The notes beneath the pieces were generated by a model. The model did no database searches and had not been told where the DNA came from. It saw only the letters and a list, made by a program, of their open reading frames with translations. From Actinomyces sp. oral taxon 414 (GTDB taxonomy: Bacteria > Actinomycetota > Actinomycetes > Actinomycetales > Actinomycetaceae), in contig NZ_CP012590.1 in the NCBI RefSeq assembly GCF_001278845.1, positions 2,480,001-2,544,000 on the forward strand: a DNA stretch of 64,000 nt, read 5' to 3'. The translations under genes and the position numbers were made by a program. Below, piece by piece: positions 29,156 through 38,256 of this stretch. How positions within the stretch are numbered: the first letter of the stretch is position 1; each line of letters begins with the position of its first letter.

Positions 29156-30460
29156 TCACTCGCCCCCGCCAATGGTCAGGCGGGGGACGCCCGCCCACCT
29201 GGCGGGGTCGGTGGCGCGGCGCCCGTCCAGCAGGAGGCGCACGCCGGGCAGGTCGGCGGGGGTCAGGCCGCGGTAGTCGGGGTGATCGGCCTGGACGATG
29301 GCGAGGTCGACCTGCTCCCCCAGGTGGTAGGGGGTCCAGCCGAAGGCGGCCAGCTCGTCGTCGGCGTACATGGGGTCGTGGACGAGCGCCTCGGCGCCGG
29401 CCGCGCGCAAGGCCTCGACGGTGGGGAAGACGCCGGAGAAGGCGGTCTCCTTGACGCCCCCGCGGTAGGAGGCGCCCAGCACCACGGCGCGCAGGCCCGT
29501 CAGCGAGCCGAGGACCCGTTCGGCGCGGCCCACCGCGTAGGCGGGCATAGTGGCGTTGAAGGCGCGGGCGGTGCGCACCACCGAGGCGTCGGGGTCGGTG
29601 GACAGGTACAGGCGCGGGTAGACGGGGATGCAGTGGCCGCCCACCGCGATGCCGGGGCGGTGGATGTGGGAGTAGGGCTGGGAGTTGCAGGCCTCAATGA
29701 TGCGCTCGATATCGAAGCCGGCCCTGTCGGCGTAGACGGCGAACTGGTTGGCCAGGCCGATATTGACGTCGCGGTAGGTGGTCTCGGCGAGCTTGGCCAT
29801 CTCGGCGGCCTCGGCGGTGCCCATGTCCCACACTCCGTTGGGCCGGGGCAGGTCGGGGCGGGGGTCGAAGTCGAGGACGGACTCGTAGAAGGCGATGCCG
29901 GCCCGGGTGCCGGCCTCGTCCAGCCCGCCCACGAGTTTGGGGTAGCGGCGCAGGTCGGCGAAGACACGGCCGGTCAGGACCCGCTCGGGGCTGAAGACCA
30001 GGTGGAAGTCGGCGCCCTCCCTCAAGCCGCTGATCCGTTCGATCATGGGCTTGAAGCGGCCGCGCAGGGTGCCCACGGGCAGGGTGGTCTCGTAGGAGAC
30101 GAGGGTGGCCGGGGTCAGGTGCTCGGCCAGGGAGGTCGTGGCGGCGTCCATGAGGGCGAAGTCCGGCTCCCAGGTGTCGTCATCGACGAACAGCGGCACT
30201 ACCACGACGACGGCGTCGGCGCCGGGGACGGCCTGGGCGTAGTCGGTGGTGGCGCGCAGGGCGCCGCTGCCGGTGACGGGGTTGAGCGCGGCGAGCCTCT
30301 CGGCCAGGAGGGCCTCGCCGGGGAAGGGCTCGCGGCCCGCGTTGACGGCCTCGACGACGGCGGGGTTGACGTCGACGCCGATGACCTCGTGGCCCTTCTC
30401 GGCGTACTGGACGGCCAGGGGCAGGCCGATCTTGCCCAGGGCGACGACGGCGATGCGCAT
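29156..30460 (-). CDS. UDP-N-acetylhexosamine 6-dehydrogenase-like nucleotide-sugar dehydrogenase (434 aa)
   Basis: Two-step NAD-dependent oxidation of a UDP-HexNAc to the uronic acid. The N-terminal Rossmann segment is RIAVVALGKIGLPLAVQYA; the central helix has AEMAKLAETTYRDVNIGLANQ; the catalytic Cys is in AVGGHCIPVYPRLYL; and the C-terminal domain contains VLGASYRGGVKETAFS. The GGHC form and length resemble WbpA/WecC (UDP-GlcNAc or ManNAc dehydrogenase) more than UDP-glucose dehydrogenase, whose motif is usually GGSC. ATG 30460 is the start with the NAD fold. It probably supplies UDP-GlcNAcA to the enzymes at 40912-43653. Confidence 0.88.
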   Translation of the reverse strand: MRIAVVALGKIGLPLAVQYAEKGHEVIGVDVNPAVVEAVNAGREPFPGEALLAERLAALNPVTGSGALRATTDYAQAVPGADAVVVVVPLFVDDDTWEPDFALMDAATTSLAEHLTPATLVSYETTLPVGTLRGRFKPMIERISGLREGADFHLVFSPERVLTGRVFADLRRYPKLVGGLDEAGTRAGIAFYESVLDFDPRPDLPRPNGVWDMGTAEAAEMAKLAETTYRDVNIGLANQFAVYADRAGFDIERIIEACNSQPYSHIHRPGIAVGGHCIPVYPRLYLSTDPDASVVRTARAFNATMPAYAVGRAERVLGSLTGLRAVVLGASYRGGVKETAFSGVFPTVEALRAAGAEALVHDPMYADDELAAFGWTPYHLGEQVDLAIVQADHPDYRGLTPADLPGVRLLLDGRRATDPARWAGVPRLTIGGGE

Positions 30461-30538
30461 GCGGGTGGTCCTTCCGTGGCTTTCAGCGTGGCGGTTCAAC
30501 CATACTCGGTGGCCGGCTCGTCACCTCGGCGTTATGAC

Positions 30539-32533
30539 TCACTGCTCGTCGGGAGTCCAGCACAGGTCGATCCGGTAGACGGCCGCCGAACCGCCTCGGT
30601 CCACCGGCGTGAAGCCGTCGGAAACGTCCACATCGTACAGGCCCGGGCGCAGTTCGGAATTGTAGGCCCCGTTGAACATGGTGTCGCGGTCGGCGTAGAA
30701 ATAATGGATGTGGTGCTTTCGTACGAGCTGGCACACCCGCGGGTCGGTGCGGATGTCGAAGAAGTGCCTCGCGAGGTAGTCACCATCGGGGTCGGAGAAG
30801 GACCAGCCCATGTAGTACCAGGCCACCTTGATGTCCGACACGGCAGGCAGGAAGGCGGTCCCCGCTGCCGGGTCCCCCAGGACCAGCCGCTCGGGCGGGA
30901 CCTTGTGCCTGAGCCGGACGATCATGGCCAACTCGGCTTCGTCGAAGCTGTATCTCGGTTCGTCCCACTCCTTGGGCCAGACGCCGCTCTGGAGGTCATC
31001 GCGCTCGATCGGCCACGTCAGCACCGCGGCCAATGAGACGATTGCGGCGACGGATGCGAATGTGATCGTCCGCGGGGAGAGTCTGAGGCGCCTGGCCATG
31101 AGCGTGGCCAGATGGGACATCGCCAGCACCAGCAGGGGCGCGACGACAATCGTGCAGGTGCCGACGACTCGATAGGAGTTCGCATAATGGAGGCTGGCCA
31201 CATTGGTCAGGACGGGGATGGAGACGAGGCTTCCGAGCAGCGCGCCCATGAATCCCAGCCACAGCGGGCACAGCCACCGGGTCCTGAGGCTTCTCCACGC
31301 CAGTGACAGACCGATAATGCTGAGCACGACGACCGCGGCGTAGACGAGCACGATCGGGTGATTGAGGTCGGTGCCCTTGAGGCGCAGCGTCGCCATGACC
31401 ACGAGTTTGTGGCCCAGGTACTCCCACCCCCGTTCGGGGTAGCGGCCGAACTGCGATTGCTGCGGCCCCGGGGCGACGAGGAAGGAGATCACCGCCAGGC
31501 AGATGGCGACGCCGGCTGCGGCGAAGAGCCAGGTCTTCCGCGTCTCCCCGTGGGCGTGCGCCGAGGCCGCCCACTGCGCGGGGAACCAGACGGCCAGAAC
31601 GGCAGCGGCCCAGAACACCACACCGACGGCGGCCGGGTGGGCCATTGCCAGGCCGGTGAGGGGAATGATCCCAATAAGGCCCCTCTCCAACCATTTCTTC
31701 CAGGACACGCGCCGGTCGCGGGCGATCACCAGCAGCCATGCCATGACCCCCGGGACGGCGGCTATACCCATGACGTAGGGCCACACTCCGGCGATGAGCT
31801 CCAGCCTCAGGGGGAAGGCGGGCAGCAGGAAGGTGGCGGCGATCGCCCAGAGCCAGGACCTGGGGTTCTCGGGGAACAATTGTTGGCACAGGACCGCGAT
31901 ACCGCTGATCCACACCAGCGGAGCCATCAGGAGCAGGGTGTTGCCCGCCACCAGGGCGTACTGGGAGTGGAAGTCGATGAGCGCTCCCAGAGAGTGCCAG
32001 ACATTGGGGTAGTAGGAGCGCCCGTCGCTGAGGCCGAGTAGTCCCTCATTGGCCGACAGCGGGTCCGCATTGCCGGTGCGCGCCATGAGCCAGATCTGGT
32101 TGTAGTGGTAGGGGGCGTCGGGACCCTGCATGACAAAGCGCGGCCCCATCGTCGCGATGACCGGCATAATGGTCACCAACCAGGCCCCCAGCACGCCCAG
32201 GGCCTTGGGAAGCACCTCCCTGGTGCGCCGCCAAACGCGCTCCATCCCTCTGGGACGCGAACGCCATGTCATCGCCCGACGCGCTGACGCGATAACGGCC
32301 AGCACCAGGAGGACCGTGGCGTAGCTGTATCTGCTCCAGATCACCCCGAACCGGTGCATGAGCATGCTGGTGAGCCCCACGAAGGCGAAGGTCCAGGCCG
32401 GTGCGGCGACCACCCGCACCACGAAGGGGCCCGCGTTGAAGATGGTCGCAAGCGAATAGCCGGGCGCGTAGATCAAGGCCACCAGCGAGAGCACCAGTGG
32501 GAGGAACTGCGCCCATTCCACGATCGCGGCCAT
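30539..32533 (-). CDS. DUF6541-like polytopic membrane protein, copy 3 (664 aa)
   Basis: The third paralogue: PDAPYHYNQIWLMARTGNADP, RSYYPNVWHSLGALIDFHS and the C-terminal LRPGLYDVDVSDGFTPVDRG...AAVYRIDLC align with copy 1. About fourteen membrane helices start at FLPLVLSLVALIYAPGYSLA. Its composition is less extreme than copy 2, closer to copy 1. The start ATG shares one base with the stop of the upstream GT4 gene (TGATG), indicating translational coupling with GT4 genes and hence a role in the same glycan pathway. Confidence 0.82.
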   Translation of the reverse strand: MAAIVEWAQFLPLVLSLVALIYAPGYSLATIFNAGPFVVRVVAAPAWTFAFVGLTSMLMHRFGVIWSRYSYATVLLVLAVIASARRAMTWRSRPRGMERVWRRTREVLPKALGVLGAWLVTIMPVIATMGPRFVMQGPDAPYHYNQIWLMARTGNADPLSANEGLLGLSDGRSYYPNVWHSLGALIDFHSQYALVAGNTLLLMAPLVWISGIAVLCQQLFPENPRSWLWAIAATFLLPAFPLRLELIAGVWPYVMGIAAVPGVMAWLLVIARDRRVSWKKWLERGLIGIIPLTGLAMAHPAAVGVVFWAAAVLAVWFPAQWAASAHAHGETRKTWLFAAAGVAICLAVISFLVAPGPQQSQFGRYPERGWEYLGHKLVVMATLRLKGTDLNHPIVLVYAAVVVLSIIGLSLAWRSLRTRWLCPLWLGFMGALLGSLVSIPVLTNVASLHYANSYRVVGTCTIVVAPLLVLAMSHLATLMARRLRLSPRTITFASVAAIVSLAAVLTWPIERDDLQSGVWPKEWDEPRYSFDEAELAMIVRLRHKVPPERLVLGDPAAGTAFLPAVSDIKVAWYYMGWSFSDPDGDYLARHFFDIRTDPRVCQLVRKHHIHYFYADRDTMFNGAYNSELRPGLYDVDVSDGFTPVDRGGSAAVYRIDLCWTPDEQ

Positions 32534-33777
32534 CAGCGGCGCGGCCTGCTCGTCGACAGGATCTCCGTGGCGATGGTCGCGGCCACGCGCCCGAGCGATC
32601 GGGCCGAGACGTGCTCAAGCGCCCAGGTCCGCAGGTCGGCGGCCCGGCGGGTCGCCGTCGCACTCCCTCCCTTGAGAGCAGAGGCGGCTGCGGCCGCCGC
32701 GTCGGCCCTCGCGGCTCCGACGGCGTCGATCATGGCCGCGGCCAGGGCGTCGACGTCGTAGGCGACCGCGGTCCCCAGCCCCTCGCGGACCACCTTCTCA
32801 CCGGCCCGGCTCGCACCGGCGTAGATGACGGGTGTGCCGCAGGCGGCCGAGGCGAAGGCCTTGGTCGGGAAGGCGAAGCCGTAGGGCCCGGGTTTGACGC
32901 TGGCCAGGGTGGCCACCGCCGAGCGCAACCAGATCGCGGTCTGCTCAGGCGACTTGCGCCCCAGGACCTTGACGGCGCCGTCGGGAAGCGTCTCGGCCTG
33001 CTCCCTGATGGTGGCGAAGGACTCACCCTGGCCGATGAAGACCAGCTGCGCGCCGGGCTCGTGCTCGAGCACGGTCTTGAAGGCCTCGACGAAGATCTCC
33101 GCCCCGTGCACCTCGGAGGCGGTTCCGGCATAGACGAACAAGGGGCCGCCCGTCTCCACGCGCCGCCCGTCGGGTCGGAACACATCGGTGTCAATACCGA
33201 AGCCGAGCCTGCGGGTGCGGGTGCTGATCCCGCGCGCGGACAGTCGCTCCTCCATCCCCTCGTGGACCGTCATGAGGGTCGAGGCGCCGTTGAGCACCCA
33301 GTTCTCCAAGCGGGTGAGGACCTTGGCGACGATGGGCGGCGCGCCGGTCTCCCTGACGGCCTCCGACCACAGGTCCGCGGCCCGGTAGGCGTACGGCAGA
33401 CGGCGCAGGGCGCACACGGCGCGCACGACGGCTCCCGTCGTCGGCGGGGGCTCGCAGATGACCAGGTCGGGCCGGGCGACCAGGAGCAGGCGGAAGAACA
33501 GCGGGATGTCGAAGGACATGTACTGCGCATAGCCGCGCACGTAACCGGCCTTGTCGCGCAGCACGGGGGCGCGTCGCACCGTCAGGCCCGCCTCGTCGCG
33601 GACCTTGAACTCCCGGGGCGCACGGCTGGTCAGCACGGTGACGTCGAAGCCCGCGTCCACCAGGCCGTCGGCGATCGCCCCCAGGGCGAGGGAGGCGGCA
33701 GCGGGCTCGGGCCGGAACAACCGGCTGACCATGACGGCACGGGGCTTGCGGGCAGGCCCGCCGTTGCTCTCGGGCAT
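32533..33777 (-). CDS. GT4-family glycosyltransferase (414 aa)
   Basis: GT-B enzyme with RAVMVSRLFRPEPAAASLALG and YRAADLWSEAVRE in the N-terminal half, and FVYAGTASEVHGAEIFVEAF and FPTKAFASAACGTPVIYAG in the C-terminal half, a WbuB-like pattern. The usual E-x7-E is altered here: the first Glu is replaced in the PTKAFASAAC stretch by Lys/Ala context. ATG 33777 is chosen, as GGAG lies 7 bases upstream; a GTG two codons earlier is too close to the same site. It starts 2 bases after the upstream stop. Confidence 0.87.
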   Translation of the reverse strand: MPESNGGPARKPRAVMVSRLFRPEPAAASLALGAIADGLVDAGFDVTVLTSRAPREFKVRDEAGLTVRRAPVLRDKAGYVRGYAQYMSFDIPLFFRLLLVARPDLVICEPPPTTGAVVRAVCALRRLPYAYRAADLWSEAVRETGAPPIVAKVLTRLENWVLNGASTLMTVHEGMEERLSARGISTRTRRLGFGIDTDVFRPDGRRVETGGPLFVYAGTASEVHGAEIFVEAFKTVLEHEPGAQLVFIGQGESFATIREQAETLPDGAVKVLGRKSPEQTAIWLRSAVATLASVKPGPYGFAFPTKAFASAACGTPVIYAGASRAGEKVVREGLGTAVAYDVDALAAAMIDAVGAARADAAAAAASALKGGSATATRRAADLRTWALEHVSARSLGRVAATIATEILSTSRPRR

Positions 33778-33779
33778 AA

Positions 33780-35006
33780 TCACACTCCTTCGCGGGCTGG
33801 TTGCGGCACTGCGCCTCCTGTCGGTCCGGTGAGCTCGATCGCCACCTGACGGGCCCTGGCCTGCCAGGTCTGGTCGGGCAGCACCTCACGCATGCGACGG
33901 CGCACCGCCTCGACCTCCTCGGGGGCCCCGCGCAGGTGGCGCAGCAGGCGGGCCAGGGCGCCGGCGTCGTACTCCAGGACCCACCCGATCCCCATCTCCT
34001 CGACGAGCCGGCCCGTCTGGGTTCCGCGCACGGCGATGACGGGCAGCCCGTGGGCGAGGTACTCGTAGAGCTTGTAGGGGACGGCGAAGTCCCAGTAGGG
34101 ATTCGGCTCGGCGAAGAGCACCCCGAGATCGGCGCGCTCGTAGAGCGGGTGCAACTCATCCCCGGAGCGGTGGACGACCTGTGCCCTTCCAGGGGGCAGG
34201 AGCGGAGCGTAGTGGTCGCGGCTCTCCTCCCAGGTCTCCTGGCGCACGCACAGCGTGACCCGGGCGCCGGGGGTGTCGCGCACGGCCTCCAGGCAGGCGT
34301 CGAGGCGGTAGTTGTCCTGCAAAACACCGACGAAGAGCAGCTCGAGGCCGTCATGGCCCCCGGGACCGCGGGACTGCTCGGAGCCGGCGGCGGGCGAGCC
34401 GTGGGGCGACTGCATCACCACGGGGGCCCCGGGCGGGAGCGCGCTCATCCGTTCCGCGGGCACGAGGGGCAGGTGGCGGCTCATGGCAAGACTGGGAAGG
34501 AAGAGGTGGATTCCCAGGCGGCGGTAGGCGAGGAGCTCGGCGCGGTAAGCGCTCTGAAGCCCCGCCTCCAGGACGGGGTTGATGCCCTCCCGGAAACGGG
34601 GGAAGCGCCAGTAGACATCCCGGTAGAAGATCCCCACTGGGGCCCCGGCGCGTTGACAATCGCGGAAGAAGACCAGATCGAGGAGCGGGTGTGGCGGCAG
34701 GTGACGCGGCTCGGTCAGGGCGTTGGGGATCGTCGCATTCTCTCCGTAGACGAACTCGGGCCTGGCTCCTGCAGCGATTGCGGCGTGCACCCGGCTCATG
34801 GCCCGACGTCGCTGCGCGGCATAACCCGTCACCTCCATGACCCGGTAGCCGAGGGAGGTGAAAGCCCGACGCATGGCGACCGGGCGCAGCATCGAGGCGG
34901 CAACCCGATCCGGTTGAAGAGGGAAGGGCGCGTGAAAGATCATGAGCCTGGCGGTGTCGTTGCCACCTGCGGCGACACTTCCACCAACCATGCTGCTCGC
35001 GCTCAC
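33780..35006 (-). CDS. GT4-like glycosyltransferase (408 aa)
   Basis: GT-B-like protein: ARLMIFHAPFPLQPDRVAAS at the N-terminus, RDVYWRFPRFREG in the middle, LELLFVGVLQDNYRLDACLEAV at the domain linker and VPYKLYEYLAHGLPVIAVRG as the nucleotide-sugar site. The YKLYEYLAHG pattern is common in polysaccharide-locus transferases. It starts at GTG 35006 with GAGGTGA a few bases upstream. It leads a tight run with the next GT4 gene and DUF6541-like copy 3. The 234 bases upstream (35007-35240) separate it from a divergent gene and hold the promoters. Confidence 0.83.
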   Translation of the reverse strand: MSASSMVGGSVAAGGNDTARLMIFHAPFPLQPDRVAASMLRPVAMRRAFTSLGYRVMEVTGYAAQRRRAMSRVHAAIAAGARPEFVYGENATIPNALTEPRHLPPHPLLDLVFFRDCQRAGAPVGIFYRDVYWRFPRFREGINPVLEAGLQSAYRAELLAYRRLGIHLFLPSLAMSRHLPLVPAERMSALPPGAPVVMQSPHGSPAAGSEQSRGPGGHDGLELLFVGVLQDNYRLDACLEAVRDTPGARVTLCVRQETWEESRDHYAPLLPPGRAQVVHRSGDELHPLYERADLGVLFAEPNPYWDFAVPYKLYEYLAHGLPVIAVRGTQTGRLVEEMGIGWVLEYDAGALARLLRHLRGAPEEVEAVRRRMREVLPDQTWQARARQVAIELTGPTGGAVPQPAREGV

Positions 35007-35240
35007 AATGTCACCTCATGTCTTATGCCTGAAGCCCGACGACGCGAAGCCCGGCCCCCGGAACACCCGAAGATCATCTCATGTCCACGCCGCGACATGG
35101 ACGCCGCCCATCGTAGGGCACGACCGAAGTCCGATTCTGCCCCTTGGGCGTCATCCGCGTCACGTGCAACAGCTGTGACACACTGGACGCCGTGACGCGG
35201 TTCGGACGCACCGGCCGCCCCGGCAGAAGGCAGAACGACG

Positions 35241-37022
35241 GTGAGCATTATCGAGGTGGATCTCCGACTCAGAAGCGCGCAGTGGTCTCGGGTTTCGCCA
35301 TTGAACAGCACGGCGGAGACAGCGACGGATCACGCCGAGCTGTGGCTGCGAGCCGACTCCGACTGCTCAGACCCCGTCGACCCGGCGGTACTGGCCTCCC
35401 ACCCCGGGCGTCTGGCCGCCATCCGGATCGACGACGACGAGGTGGTCCTGGCCCAGGACCGTCTACGCTCCTGGCCGCTGTTCTGGGCGCTTGAGGATCT
35501 TGGGGGCCCGGAGCACGCCGGCGATTGCGGGACTGACCCGGGGAGGGCGCGGTCGGGCAGGCGCCTTGTCATCAGCGACGACTCCACGCTGATGCGCGGG
35601 GCCGTCACCTCACCCCGCCTTGATCCGCGGGCGCGCCGGGAGTTCCTCGACGCCGGTTTCGTCACCGGCACCGACACGCTGCTGACGGGCGTCCGCCAGA
35701 CCGAGCAGGGCGCCGTCGTGCACATCGACCGGGCCACCGGGGAGGTGCTCGCCGTCAACCACTCCCTGGCGCGGTTCTCCGAGGAGGCCGACATGGTCGC
35801 GGATCCCGAGGAGTTCGCCGCGCTGCTGTCCGAGGCGCTCGATGCCGGACTCGGTCGGGTCCTGGAGGATCTGGACCGTCGGCCGGGCTCTCCCCGGCTC
35901 GTCCTGCCCCTGTCCGGCGGCCTGGACTCGCGCCTGCTCGCGGCCTGGCTGACGCTTCACGGCGCCCTGGACCGGACGGTGGCCTTCACCTACGGGCGCC
36001 CCGGCTCCCGTGAGGTCGAGGTCTCCCGGAGCGTGGCCGAGGCGGTGGGGCTGGAGTGGCACGCCGTCGAGTACGTCCCGGCTGATCTGCGTGAGGCCTG
36101 GCAGACGCAGGACGCGGCGGACTTCCTGGAGTACAGCTACGCCCTGGGAGCCCTGCCGCACGTGCAGGACTGGTACGCGCTGCGCAGCCTGCTGGCCCAA
36201 GGCGTGCTGCGCCGCGGCGACGTCGTCCTGCCTGGGCACACCATCGTGGGCAATATGCATGACGAGTGGATGCTTGAGGAGCCCTCCGTCACCCGCGGCC
36301 GGGTGGCCAAGGCGATCATCACTCATCACCAGGACCTCCAGGGCGAGCAGAAGCGGGCCTGGGCCGATCCCTATCGGGCCGCGAAGGTCAAGGAGTTCCT
36401 GGCGCTGCGGCCGTTCACCGGCAGCCCGCGCGATGTGCAGAGCATCCTGGAGTCCTACAACGTCCGCGAGCGCCAGACCAAGTACATCAACAATTCGATG
36501 CGCGCCTACGAGCACCTGGGGCTGGACTGGGCGCTGCCGATGCTGGACGTGGAGTTCTGGAGCGCCTGGCACCGCGGCGCCATCGAGCTGACGGCCCGGC
36601 GCGACTTCTACGCCGTGTTCATCGGGCGCCTGTGGGCTCAGGCGACCGCGCCGGCCGCCGGCGGTCCCGGCGCTCCCGCCGCCGGCTCCCCCACCGGTGA
36701 CGATCTGCCCTACTTCGCCCCCACGACGGTCAGCGAGGAGCGGCGCTCCCAGCTCAAGACGGCGCTCTCGCGCCTGCACCTGCTGGAGCTGGCCGAGCGC
36801 GCGGCGTCGACGTGGGCCACGCTGCATTCGGCAATGGCGTTCGAGGCCTTCATCACCGACACGCCTCGGCCGGTGGCGGCCGTCCAGCTCATGGGGGGGC
36901 GCAAGCTGCTGGGCTTTTGGACCCGGGCCTTCATGGCGGATTCCTGGTGCCGCCGGTGTCGGCTGTTCTCCGACCTGCCCGTGGCCGACGCCGCCGGGCC
37001 GGAGAGCCCGTCCTCGCGCTGA
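35241..37022 (+). CDS. Asparagine-synthetase-like amidotransferase (593 aa)
   Basis: The C-terminal two thirds match the AsnB synthetase domain: the PP-loop LSGGLDSRLLAAWL (SGGLDS near 225-230) activates a carboxylate with ATP, and RTVAFTYGRPGSREVEVSRSVA follows. The N-terminal ~190 residues keep a degenerate glutaminase-like pattern (QDRLRSWPLFWA) but begin MSIIEV, without the catalytic Cys2, so glutamine may not be the ammonia donor. In polysaccharide loci such proteins (WbpS type) amidate uronic acids, which fits the uronic-acid genes nearby. GTG 35241 has AGAAGG upstream. It is transcribed against both neighbours. Confidence 0.85.
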   Translation: MSIIEVDLRLRSAQWSRVSPLNSTAETATDHAELWLRADSDCSDPVDPAVLASHPGRLAAIRIDDDEVVLAQDRLRSWPLFWALEDLGGPEHAGDCGTDPGRARSGRRLVISDDSTLMRGAVTSPRLDPRARREFLDAGFVTGTDTLLTGVRQTEQGAVVHIDRATGEVLAVNHSLARFSEEADMVADPEEFAALLSEALDAGLGRVLEDLDRRPGSPRLVLPLSGGLDSRLLAAWLTLHGALDRTVAFTYGRPGSREVEVSRSVAEAVGLEWHAVEYVPADLREAWQTQDAADFLEYSYALGALPHVQDWYALRSLLAQGVLRRGDVVLPGHTIVGNMHDEWMLEEPSVTRGRVAKAIITHHQDLQGEQKRAWADPYRAAKVKEFLALRPFTGSPRDVQSILESYNVRERQTKYINNSMRAYEHLGLDWALPMLDVEFWSAWHRGAIELTARRDFYAVFIGRLWAQATAPAAGGPGAPAAGSPTGDDLPYFAPTTVSEERRSQLKTALSRLHLLELAERAASTWATLHSAMAFEAFITDTPRPVAAVQLMGGRKLLGFWTRAFMADSWCRRCRLFSDLPVADAAGPESPSSR

Positions 37023-37048
37023 GAGGCTGCGGCGCTCCGCCGTCGGCC

Positions 37049-38173
37049 CTACGGGCGGGCGGGCGCCGCGGCGCACTCCTCGTGAAGGCGGCGGTAGGCG
37101 GCGCCGACCCGGGCCGAGGAGAAGCGCTCGCCGATGGTGTCGGCGATGCGACGGGCCCCCCGGGGGGCGAGGCGCTCGACGGCGTCGATGACGGCGTCGG
37201 CCCATTGGCGGCTGTCCGCCCCCAGGGGCAGGACGGTTCCGTTGCCGGGTGTGACGTATTCGGTCTGGCCGCCGGCGTCGGAGACGACGACGGGCCGGCC
37301 GCTGGTGATGGCCTCGGCCGCCGAGACGAAGAAGTTGTCGCCGCGGGTGGGGCCGATGAAGACGTTGGCGCGGGCGAGCTCGGCGCGCACGCCGTCGGAG
37401 TCGAGGCCGCCGGTCAGCCGGGTGCGTTCGGCCAAGGAGGGCTCGGCGGCCAGGCGCTCCTCGATGTCGCGGCGCAGCGGCCCCTCGCCCACGAAGGTCA
37501 GGGTGGCCCGGCGGCCCCGCTCGGTCAGCTCGGCCAGGATGTCGAGGCACGCCATGGGGTCCTTGCGCTCCACGAGTCCGCCCACGGTGACCATGGCGAT
37601 GGTCCGGCTGCCGGGCGGATCGGCCACCGTCTCCTGGGGCTCGACAATGCAGGGCACCACGGCGGTGCGCAGCCCGTGGCGCATCGCCCTGATGGGGGCG
37701 GCCAGGTACTCGCAGACGGCGGTCACCAGGTCGGGGCGGGTCAGGCCGTGGCCGACGACGGGCACGGCGGCGCGCAGGACGGGGCCGAGGGTGTCGGGGT
37801 TGGTCAGGCCGGACCAGTGCTCGGTGTGCACCCAGGGCAGGGTCAGCGCGCGGGCGTGGTCCAGGGCGGTCAGGGGCAGCAGCGAGCTCATCGCCATGGA
37901 GTGGAGGACGTCGGCGCCGTCGAGCGCCGGACGCAGCCGGCGGGCGGCCGCCGCCACGGACAGGGGGTTCGCCGGCGTCATGGGGATGGACAGGACCCGC
38001 ATGCCCTCCAGGATGCGGTGGCGGGCGCCGTCGTCGTGGTGGGGCGGGACCAGGTGGATGATGCGCACGTCCTGGCCGGCGTCTCGGATCGCCGCGCTGT
38101 CGCGCAGGACGAAGGAGCCCGAGCCGGGGGCTCGATCGGTGGGCAGCCAGGTGGTGACGACGGTGACGCGCAT
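37049..38173 (-). CDS. GT4-family glycosyltransferase (374 aa)
   Basis: GT-B transferase: MRVTVVTTWLPTDRAPGSGSF opens the N-terminal domain, VTVGGLVERKDPMACLDIL the linker, and SAAEAITSGRPVVVSDAGG the donor site (the first Glu of E-x7-E is replaced by the FFVSAAEAI form seen in many GT4). The ATG at 38173 is preferred over the one at 38182 because a TAGCAT box lies 7 bases upstream of it and overlaps the other ATG, so a leaderless message would begin at the inner ATG. It is convergent with the AsnB-like gene. Confidence 0.87.
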   Translation of the reverse strand: MRVTVVTTWLPTDRAPGSGSFVLRDSAAIRDAGQDVRIIHLVPPHHDDGARHRILEGMRVLSIPMTPANPLSVAAAARRLRPALDGADVLHSMAMSSLLPLTALDHARALTLPWVHTEHWSGLTNPDTLGPVLRAAVPVVGHGLTRPDLVTAVCEYLAAPIRAMRHGLRTAVVPCIVEPQETVADPPGSRTIAMVTVGGLVERKDPMACLDILAELTERGRRATLTFVGEGPLRRDIEERLAAEPSLAERTRLTGGLDSDGVRAELARANVFIGPTRGDNFFVSAAEAITSGRPVVVSDAGGQTEYVTPGNGTVLPLGADSRQWADAVIDAVERLAPRGARRIADTIGERFSSARVGAAYRRLHEECAAAPARP

Positions 38174-38180
38174 GCGCCCC

Positions 38181-38186
38181 ATGCTA
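38181..38186 (-). promoter_or_regulatory. -10 box TAGCAT, leaderless start at 38173
   Basis: TAGCAT on the minus strand, 7 bases before ATG 38173. Its last two bases are the start of the alternative upstream ATG (38182), which could therefore not be used by this transcript. Confidence 0.55.
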
Positions 38187-38256
38187 GCGGCGATGCCGCA
38201 TTCGGCGTTCGGGCCCGGGTTCGAGCCTTCAGCACCCGCGATCGCGGCGGCGGGTC

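Noticed and set aside
26750..31036. A plus-strand frame of over 1400 codons
   Set aside because: Antisense to three well-supported minus-strand genes; the translated product is Gly/Arg/Gln/His-rich with no domain, as expected of a high-GC shadow frame.
35241..37022. The asparagine-synthetase-like gene as a lasso-peptide macrocyclase
   Set aside because: No precursor peptide, B1 or B2 protein or transporter of a lasso cluster is nearby, while polysaccharide genes surround it.
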